Below are positions 56,629 through 64,000 of a stretch of DNA of 64,000 nucleotides, piece by piece; position 1 is the stretch's first letter; every line of letters begins with the position of its first letter. Source of the stretch: JAWVFM01 sp963739355 (GTDB taxonomy: Bacteria > Actinomycetota > Thermoleophilia > Solirubrobacterales > 70-9); contig CAVUAD010000006.1 in NCBI GenBank assembly GCA_963739355.1, forward strand, positions 186,001 through 250,000, read 5' to 3'. The translations under genes and the position numbers were made by a program. The notes beneath the pieces are model-generated. The model was not told where the DNA came from. It did no database searches and saw only the letters and a program-made list of their open reading frames with translations.

Positions 56629-58185
56629 TCAATCCGACGGCTTCCCAGGGTCCGGCTTTTCGGTTAATTCGGCGACGAGCTCCTCGGGATGCCCGTATCC
56701 CTCGAGCCGGGTGTGGCCGTAACCCTCTTCGGCGGGCTGACCGTGCTCACCCTTGGTCATCGCGAACTCCTCCTCCGGAGAGAGGACGAGGCGATGGCGC
56801 CCGGCAACAGAGAAGTATGCGAGCGCGACGACGTAGAAGATGGCCACGCCGTAGACCCCGGGACGGTAGTCGCCGTTGTCCAGGATCGCGATCAATGACG
56901 CCAGGGCGATGGCTGCCGCGATGCCCGCGCCAGCAACGCCGAGCGGGCTGCGGTACGGCCGCTCGATGTCTGGCATCAACTGCCGCAGCCGGATGAACGA
57001 GATGCACTGCATCATGTAGGAGATCACCGCCCCGAACACGGCCATGTACAGGAGCGACGCGCCGACTGTCGTGTTGCCCTTCTTGTAGATGACGTAGGCG
57101 GCGATCCAGCCGATCACGGCTCCCAGAAGAAGCGCAGCCCACGGCGTCTGTCGCTTGCCGTGCGTCACCGACAGCGCATGTGGGTAGTAGCCCGCCCGCG
57201 AGAGGGAGAAGATGTTGCGCCCATACGCAAAGATGATCGTGTGGAAGCTGGCAACGAGGCCGGCAACGGCGATCAGTCCGAGGACCGATGCCGAGGTGCC
57301 TGAGCCGAAGATGGTCTTCAGGCCATCGAGCAGCGGCTCCGACGAATTGCCGATGTGCTTCGCGCCCGGATCGATCCCGGAGTTGAGAAAGAGGATCAGG
57401 ACTGCGGTGACGATCAGCGTCCGTAGTCCCCAGATCGTTCCCGACGGTATGTCCCGTTTGGGATCTGACGATTCTTCCGCGGCAAGCGGCAGCTCCTCGA
57501 TCGCCAAGTAGAACCAGATCGCGAACGGGAACGCGTAGAAGACGCCCTTGACACCGTCGATGAACCAGGCGCCACCGTTGGCGTCGATCGCCCACTTGGA
57601 CAAGTCGAAGTTTGGAATGGCACCGATGAAGAAGACGCCGAGAATCGCGAGCGACGCGAAGCAGATGACCACGGTGAAGCGGAAACTCGCTTCCACGCCG
57701 ACGTAGTTGAGGCCAACGAAGATCGCGTAGAAGATCAGCCACCAGACCGGCTGCGAGAGGGAAATCGAGAACAGGTCGGCGGCGATCGTGCTCATGTAGG
57801 AGCCGATGCCGACCACGATGACGGCCGGGGTGATGACGTATTCGATGGTCTCCGCGACCCCGGTTGCGAAGCCGGCCCAGGGACCCATTGCCGAGCGGGC
57901 GAACGAGTAGGCGCCGCCCGTGTGCGGTAGCGCCGGGGACATCTCGGCAATCGAGTAGCAGAGGCCGAAGTACATGACGGTGATGATTACGGTGGCGACA
58001 AGGAGGCCCCCGAAGCCATACTGGAGCCCGAAGTTCCAGCCGAAGAAGTCGCCCGAGATAACCGCGGCGACGCCCAACGCCCAGAGCGACCAAACACCCG
58101 CATGCCGCCGCAGGGTGCGCTTCTCGAAGTACTCCTGATCAGCGTCCCGATACGTGACCCCGCCTACCTTGCGTGATTCAGCCAC
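56629..58185 (-). CDS. APC-family amine/amino-acid permease
   Basis: 518 residues from ATG 58185 with about twelve membrane helices. The start (GVWSLWALGVAAVISGDFFG) and PALPHTGGAYSFARSAMGP segment match the APC superfamily, closest in my reading to the ethanolamine permease group. The C-terminal tail is hydrophilic and contains two YGH repeats (EEGYGHTRLEGYGHPEE). It heads the operon with the GS-like ligase 45 bp downstream, so it probably imports the amine that the ligase uses. Confidence 0.87.
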   Translation of the reverse strand: MAESRKVGGVTYRDADQEYFEKRTLRRHAGVWSLWALGVAAVISGDFFGWNFGLQYGFGGLLVATVIITVMYFGLCYSIAEMSPALPHTGGAYSFARSAMGPWAGFATGVAETIEYVITPAVIVVGIGSYMSTIAADLFSISLSQPVWWLIFYAIFVGLNYVGVEASFRFTVVICFASLAILGVFFIGAIPNFDLSKWAIDANGGAWFIDGVKGVFYAFPFAIWFYLAIEELPLAAEESSDPKRDIPSGTIWGLRTLIVTAVLILFLNSGIDPGAKHIGNSSEPLLDGLKTIFGSGTSASVLGLIAVAGLVASFHTIIFAYGRNIFSLSRAGYYPHALSVTHGKRQTPWAALLLGAVIGWIAAYVIYKKGNTTVGASLLYMAVFGAVISYMMQCISFIRLRQLMPDIERPYRSPLGVAGAGIAAAIALASLIAILDNGDYRPGVYGVAIFYVVALAYFSVAGRHRLVLSPEEEFAMTKGEHGQPAEEGYGHTRLEGYGHPEELVAELTEKPDPGKPSD

Positions 58186-58345
58186 CCGAAGTTCCTCCTT
58201 CGCTGCCGCAACGGCAAATGGTGTGACAACCCGACCTATTCGGCTGCTGGGACCCTATGCCCTCGTCCGGACGAAAGTCAAGGGCTCCCTGCGATGCGCG
58301 CGAGTCCGCCTAAAGCGCTCCCGCTGACTCGTCGATACCTCAGGC

Positions 58346-59861
<1,516 letters not shown>

Positions 59862-59872
<11 letters not shown>

Positions 59873-60590
59873 CGTCGAGCGGCCTGGGCAGCAGCCCGGC
59901 CAGGATGTGCTCGGTTCCCTGGATGTGCTCGCGCATCGTCCCCACGGCGCGCGAGCCCTCGCCGGAGCCCAGCAGGCGCACCAGGCGCTCGTGCTGCGCG
60001 TTGGAGTGGGTCAGCACCTGCTCGGGGTGGGCGATGAGCGCGATCAGGCCGCTCATCTCCCCCTGGACGCCGGTCATCGCCTCGACGAGGCGCGGCGAGC
60101 GGGCCGCCTCGGCAACGCCGATGTGGAACCGGATATCCGCGCGCCGGTACTCCTCGAAGTCTCCGGCATTCGCCATCCGCTCGACGAGCTCGGACAGGCG
60201 CTGGACGTCCGACGGCTCGGCGCGCTCGGCGGCCAGCAGCGTCGCCCCGGCCTCGATCGCGACGCGGTAGTCGAGAGCCGCCCACGCTTCGGTGCCCAGC
60301 GAGTCGCCGTCCACCTTGCTGAGCGGCGGCTCCTCGGCGACGAAGGTCCCGCCGCTGCGTCCGCGCTTCGCGAGGAGGTGGCCGCTCTGCTCGAGGGTGG
60401 TCAGCGCCTGGCGCAGCGTGGAGCGCGAGATGCGCAGCTCGTCGGCCAGCTCACGCTCCGGCGGGAGCTTGGAGCCGGGCGCGAGCAGCCCCAGGCGAAT
60501 GGCGGTTCCCAGCCTCTCGACCGTCTCCTCGAAGGTGGTCGGTGCGTGTACCGGCTTGAAGACGGCCGCAACGGCGGCCTCTCTCTCCAT
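59862..60590 (-). CDS. GntR/FadR-family regulator with FCD domain
   Basis: 242 residues from ATG 60590. N-terminal winged helix LPPERELADELRISRSTLRQ, then a helical FCD ligand-binding domain with RADIRFHIGVAEAA, and HEHLVRLL-type and REHIQGTEHILAG helices (RMANAGDFEEY between). Such regulators sense small acids. It is well placed to control the amine operon or the flanking amine oxidase. Its end overlaps the GGDEF-EAL gene by 11 bp. Confidence 0.87.
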
Positions 60591-60638
60591 GGGGCAACCG
60601 TACCCCTAAACGGCCGCCCTGCCACCGGGAAGCCGCCG

Positions 60639-61127
60639 ATGGGACGGTCAAGATCCCCGATCGCGATGGCCGTCGCGCCGCACCATCACATCCAGCGCGC
60701 CAGCCGTGGCGTCCTGGCCGTCGCGCGCGGCGACTCGGGCACGCACATCCGCCTGCGCAACCGCCTGCTGGCGATCATCTGGGTCACCATCGCGCTCGGG
60801 ATCGTCTCGACGTTCATCGTCTACCTCGCTGAGCGCCACGCGGAGGGCACGGAGATCTCGAGTCTCGGCGACGCCTTCCTGTTCGCGATGTCACAGCTCC
60901 TGACGGCTTCGTCCGTCGCCTCCCCCACCTCCGAGTCCGGCAAGGTCCTCGAGCTGCTGTTCGACATCTACGCGATCACGGTGGTCGCCACGCTGGCGGG
61001 GTCGTTTGGCGCGTTCTTCCACCGTCGCGGCGAGGAGATCGACGCCGCGAAGGCAGTCACCGAAGCCGCGGCCGGCGACGACGCTGACGGTGGCGGCCCG
61101 GAAGGCGCCGGCGCCTCCGGCGCCTAG
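60639..61127 (+). CDS. Two-helix ion-channel-like membrane protein
   Basis: 162 residues from ATG 60639 (ATG 60666 also possible). TM1 LAIIWVTIALGIVSTFIVYL, a re-entrant-like loop LGDAFLFAMSQLLTASSVAS, and TM2 LFDIYAITVVATLAGSFGAFF give the layout of a 2-TM potassium-type channel subunit, but no TVGYG filter is present. The C-terminus is acidic and glycine-rich. The open frame extends far upstream as an antisense shadow, which I do not include. Confidence 0.6.
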   Translation: MGRSRSPIAMAVAPHHHIQRASRGVLAVARGDSGTHIRLRNRLLAIIWVTIALGIVSTFIVYLAERHAEGTEISSLGDAFLFAMSQLLTASSVASPTSESGKVLELLFDIYAITVVATLAGSFGAFFHRRGEEIDAAKAVTEAAAGDDADGGGPEGAGASGA

Positions 61128-62656
61128 GTCCGAGCCAGGATCTCGCCGGCGGCGCGCTGGCCGCTCCTGACCGCGCCCTCGAGGTAGCCCTGATAGGCGA
61201 TGGAGGTGTGCTCGCCGGCGAAATGGCAGTCGCCGCTCGGCTCGCGTTCGACGCCGCTGAACTTCGAGAGCTGCCCAACCCGGTAGTACGAGTAGGAGCC
61301 GCGCGTCAGCGAGTTCGCCGCCCAGTTGTCGAGCGTGACACGGCCATTCCAGTCGCGAGCGACGCCCGGGAGCACCGGCTCGAGCTGGCTGAGGAAGCGC
61401 TTGGCCCTGCCCTCGCGCGAGCCCCGGTCGAAGCTGCCACCGATCTGCCCGCCCGTGTAGTCGACGAGGATCCCGGCCCTGCCCGGCTGCGCGCGCGTCA
61501 CCTCCCAGGTCAGCTGGTAGCCGGTGTCTGCGGTGGTCTCCCCGTTGCTGCCGAGGGCGACCCAGGGCCGCGAGGAGAACTGGAGCTGGAGCTTCGAGTT
61601 AGTGCCCATTCCCATCGTCTCGATCGCGGTCCGCTTCAGCGGGCTGAACCCGGCCCGCGAGTAGTCCACGGACTCGCGCATGACGGCGAACGGGATCGCG
61701 AGCACCACGCTGTCGGCCACGACCCGCCGGGCGCCGTCGAAGTCCAGGCGGTAGCCGCCGGCCGATGGCCGCGCGATCGCCGTGAGCCTCGCCCCCGTGG
61801 TGATCTGCCCGTCGAGATCGCCCGCGAGCCCCTTGACGAGCAGGTCGTTGCCGCCGTGCACGTGAAAGCGCTCGTTCGAGGTGCCGAACAGGCGGGGCCC
61901 GCCGGGGGGCGTGTAAGCGGCGAGGTAGATGAAGTTCAGGGCGCTCTGGTCCGAGCTCTCGCCCCCGAACTCCGTCGTGTAGCTGATCTCGATGAGGCGG
62001 CCGAGGCGCGATGCCCGCCCGCCGGGGACGTTCGCCGCCACCCAGTCGCTGATCGACATCCGGTCGAGCCGCACCCCCGCGGCGTTGTGGCGGTCATGGA
62101 GCGTGGGATAGCCGGCGGCGTGAAGGTCGCGCTTGATCGCGGGACGGATGGCGGCGATGTCGAGCGCGGCCTCGTGGTCCGGATACGGAGCGCCGTCGAA
62201 GTAGAGCGTCTGCCTCGTCCCGGGTGCCTCGGCGCGGTTGACGTCGTCGAGCCGTAGCCCGAGCTCGCGCGCGAGGGCACGGATGTGCGTGTGGCCCGAG
62301 TCGATGAACTCTCCCCCGTGCTCGGCGATCTGGCCGTCGGCGAACACGTCGCGGATCGTCCAGCAGCGGCCGCCAAGGCGATCGCCCGCCTCGTAGACCT
62401 CCGCGTGCACACCCCGCTTGCGGAGCTCCCGCGCGCAGGTCAGGCCCGCCAGGCCCGCGCCGAGGATTGCGACGCGCGCGGGTGGTCGGCTGGCAGTCCG
62501 TGTGCTGGCCGTTTCGTCGTCGCCGCAGCCGAGGGCTCCCAGCGCACTTGCCGCGAACGCGGCGCCGGCCGTCGCGCGGAGCGCCTCGCGCCGGGTCGTG
62601 CGCGCATCGTCTGTGAACAGGTCGGCGAGGGCCGCGAAGGCGGGCGTCCGAGCCAC
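61124..62656 (-). CDS. Flavin monoamine oxidase family protein, Tat-exported
   Basis: 510 residues from GTG/ATG 62656. A twin-arginine signal (TTRREALRATAGAAFAASA) ends in a lipobox-like LGALGC. The dinucleotide motif AILGAGLAGLTCARELRKRG and GGRCWTI, then C-terminal CHFAGEHTSIAYQGYLEGA, define the amine oxidase fold. It would oxidise an amine outside the membrane. Proximity to the polyamine operon suggests, without proof, a polyamine substrate. Confidence 0.87.
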   Translation of the reverse strand: MARTPAFAALADLFTDDARTTRREALRATAGAAFAASALGALGCGDDETASTRTASRPPARVAILGAGLAGLTCARELRKRGVHAEVYEAGDRLGGRCWTIRDVFADGQIAEHGGEFIDSGHTHIRALARELGLRLDDVNRAEAPGTRQTLYFDGAPYPDHEAALDIAAIRPAIKRDLHAAGYPTLHDRHNAAGVRLDRMSISDWVAANVPGGRASRLGRLIEISYTTEFGGESSDQSALNFIYLAAYTPPGGPRLFGTSNERFHVHGGNDLLVKGLAGDLDGQITTGARLTAIARPSAGGYRLDFDGARRVVADSVVLAIPFAVMRESVDYSRAGFSPLKRTAIETMGMGTNSKLQLQFSSRPWVALGSNGETTADTGYQLTWEVTRAQPGRAGILVDYTGGQIGGSFDRGSREGRAKRFLSQLEPVLPGVARDWNGRVTLDNWAANSLTRGSYSYYRVGQLSKFSGVEREPSGDCHFAGEHTSIAYQGYLEGAVRSGQRAAGEILART

Positions 62657-62736
62657 GCCCCGAGCCTACGCGCCCGTCACTCCCGCCGAGTGGACGTTTT
62701 CGCCAACCAGGTTGGCGTTTTCGTCCAACCGGGGCG

Positions 62737-63771
62737 CTAGGTAACCGTCAGGCGGTCCCGGCCCGCCGCCTTGGCCGCGTACATCGCGGCGTCGGCGCGG
62801 CCGAGGAGCGTCTCGCCGTCCTCCGCGCCGTCCCAGAGGGCGATCCCCGCCGAGCACGTCTGACCGTCCGGGATGGCTTCGCGCAGGCGGGCGACCAGCG
62901 CCGCCCCGTCGTCGAGGTTGCAGCCCGGAAGGGCGACAGCAAACTCCTCACCGCCGTAGCGCGCGAGCACGTCGCCGGCGCGGAGGGTCTCGCGCCAGGA
63001 GGCTGCGACGCTCTTCAGCAGGCGGTCGCCGGCCTGATGGCCATGCTCGTCGTTGTACTGCTTGAAGAGATCGAGGTCGATGATCGCGACGCACAGCTGG
63101 GAACCGTCGCGGTCCGCGCGGGCGAGCTCGCGGACGATCGCCTCCTCCCAGGCCCGCCGGTTCGTCAGGCCCGTCAGCTCGTCCGTGCGCGCCACCAGCT
63201 CCAGCCGCTCCATCAGGTCGGCCCGCTCCCGCGCAAGCGACTCGAAGCCGTCTGTGAGCCGCCGCTCGCGGCGCGCCAGGACGTCGAGCATCAAGCCGCC
63301 GACCGCGATCGTCACGACACCCATCATCCAGTCGGCGACGCTTCCGGTCACGTCGCCGACCGCCAGCACCCAGGCGTAGCAGGCCCCGACCCAGGCGATA
63401 TGCAGAAGCGCGGCGCGGCGCGTGAAGAAGAAGCAGACGAAGAGGCCGATCCACACGTAGAAGAAGGCGTAGAAGCCGCTCGGGTCTGAGCTGTAATAGA
63501 CGGCGCGGGTCACCACGACCGTCCCGGCGGCGAGCGCGACGTGAAGCGACCGGAGCCCGAGCCGCCCCGACGCCACCACGGCCAGGGCCGACGCAGCGAA
63601 GGCGATTGCGATGTTGCTCCATAGCGCGGTGGAGTCGAAGCCGGGCGGATGCGGAAGGAGCAGGGACACCGTCCCGATCGTGCCGCCGGCGAAGAACAGC
63701 ATGCCCAGCGTGCGCCACATGACGCTGGCGCTCTCACGCGACGCGCGGCCAATTGCCTCGCGGCTCTCCAT
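62737..63771 (-). CDS. Membrane diguanylate cyclase
   Basis: About 344 residues from ATG 63771 (GTG 63810 is an alternative). Six or so N-terminal membrane helices (from about WRTLGMLFFAGGTIGTVSLL), a short coiled linker, then a GGDEF domain with LTNRRAWEEAI, DLDLFKQYNDEHGH and the active-site form RYGGEEFAVALPG. It makes cyclic-di-GMP; no EAL domain. A second c-di-GMP enzyme lies at 58346. Confidence 0.9.
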   Translation of the reverse strand: MESREAIGRASRESASVMWRTLGMLFFAGGTIGTVSLLLPHPPGFDSTALWSNIAIAFAASALAVVASGRLGLRSLHVALAAGTVVVTRAVYYSSDPSGFYAFFYVWIGLFVCFFFTRRAALLHIAWVGACYAWVLAVGDVTGSVADWMMGVVTIAVGGLMLDVLARRERRLTDGFESLARERADLMERLELVARTDELTGLTNRRAWEEAIVRELARADRDGSQLCVAIIDLDLFKQYNDEHGHQAGDRLLKSVAASWRETLRAGDVLARYGGEEFAVALPGCNLDDGAALVARLREAIPDGQTCSAGIALWDGAEDGETLLGRADAAMYAAKAAGRDRLTVT

Positions 63772-63840
63772 GTCCGGGCTATCGGCCGCAGAGCCGCCTC
63801 GCTGAAGCACCCGGGCACGCCCTGGCCGAATCTGCGGCCC

Positions 63841-64000
63841 CTAGAGGATCAGCTTGCGCTCCATGTAGTGGATCGCGAGGCGCCACATGACGAGCGCGAA
63901 ACCGACCAGGAAACCCAGGTGCCAGAGATCGACCCACTCCAAGCCGAACACCACGCCCCGAACGAGCTCGACGCAGTGGTAGAGCGGATTGAGGTTGCTG
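63841..64000 (-). CDS. ABC-2 type transporter permease, C-terminal fragment
   Basis: The last 52 codons of a gene that runs off the right edge. They read NLNPLYHCVELVRGVVFG, a hydrophobic helix (HLGFLVGFALVMWRLAI) and a basic end (ERKLIL). This is the usual C-terminus of NodJ/ABC-2 permeases that export polysaccharides or drugs. The ATPase partner is not in the window. Confidence 0.75.
   Translation of the reverse strand, partial: SNLNPLYHCVELVRGVVFGLEWVDLWHLGFLVGFALVMWRLAIHYMERKLIL

Overview
The window is high-GC DNA with leaderless or GGAGG-type starts, GTG/TTG starts and tightly overlapping (ATGA/GTGA) genes. It looks like an actinobacterial chromosome. The gene families (DUF5995, a galT with a small partner ORF, Efe iron uptake, a gamma-glutamyl polyamine cluster) fit a Thermoleophilia/Solirubrobacterales-type organism, but no 16S or marker gene is present, so that placement is inference.

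Layout. (1) 1-3567: galactose (Leloir) locus, with SDR, small ORF, galT and partial galK on the minus strand and a galM-like epimerase divergent. (2) 3585-29846: a 26.3-kb genomic island integrated at the 3' end of tRNA-Glu(CTC). A 21-bp direct repeat of the tRNA 3' end marks both borders, and a near-identical tandem TTTGGCGCGCA motif sits just inside each border. The island carries an ICE-like core (sigma factor, replication-relaxation protein, VirD4/TraG-like ATPase, excisionase, tyrosine integrase) and a dense defence load: SIR2 protein, DUF4238-like protein, CBASS (lamin-tail protein, CD-NTase, Cap15-like effector), a large protein with a HEPN-like RNxxxH motif, a full type I R-M system headed by a DUF5678-like gene and a retropepsin-like protease gene, AbiEi with a truncated AbiEii, a HicB-like protein, a RHH/MazF pair and a PD-(D/E)XK protein. 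(3) 29975-37877: housekeeping genes (SRPBCC, tRNA-Leu, patatin, cold-shock protein, penicillin acylase, YbjQ-like, MMPL). (4) 37966-41286: efeUOB iron uptake behind a palindrome resembling a DtxR/IdeR box. (5) 41279-51483: oxidoreductases, a haloalkane dehalogenase-like hydrolase, an Rrf2 regulator and a 1178-residue fusion of aldehyde dehydrogenase with a GMC oxidoreductase. (6) 51668-60590: a polyamine/amine catabolic operon (permease, glutamine-synthetase-like ligase, aldehyde dehydrogenase, PuuD-like hydrolase, SDR) with a GntR/FCD regulator nearby. (7) 58346-64000: cyclic-di-GMP enzymes, an ion-channel-like protein, a Tat-exported amine oxidase and the end of an ABC-2 permease.

Sequence quality. 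Many genes are interrupted by single-base insertions or deletions while every catalytic motif stays intact. They are densest at about 9.9-23 kb (integrase, T4CP, sigma factor, hsdM/S/R) but also occur in core genes (52570, 54255, about 35440). I read most as sequence or assembly errors rather than decay and annotate those loci as whole genes with the break described. True truncations (abiEii, a second DUF3024 copy) are marked as pseudogenes.
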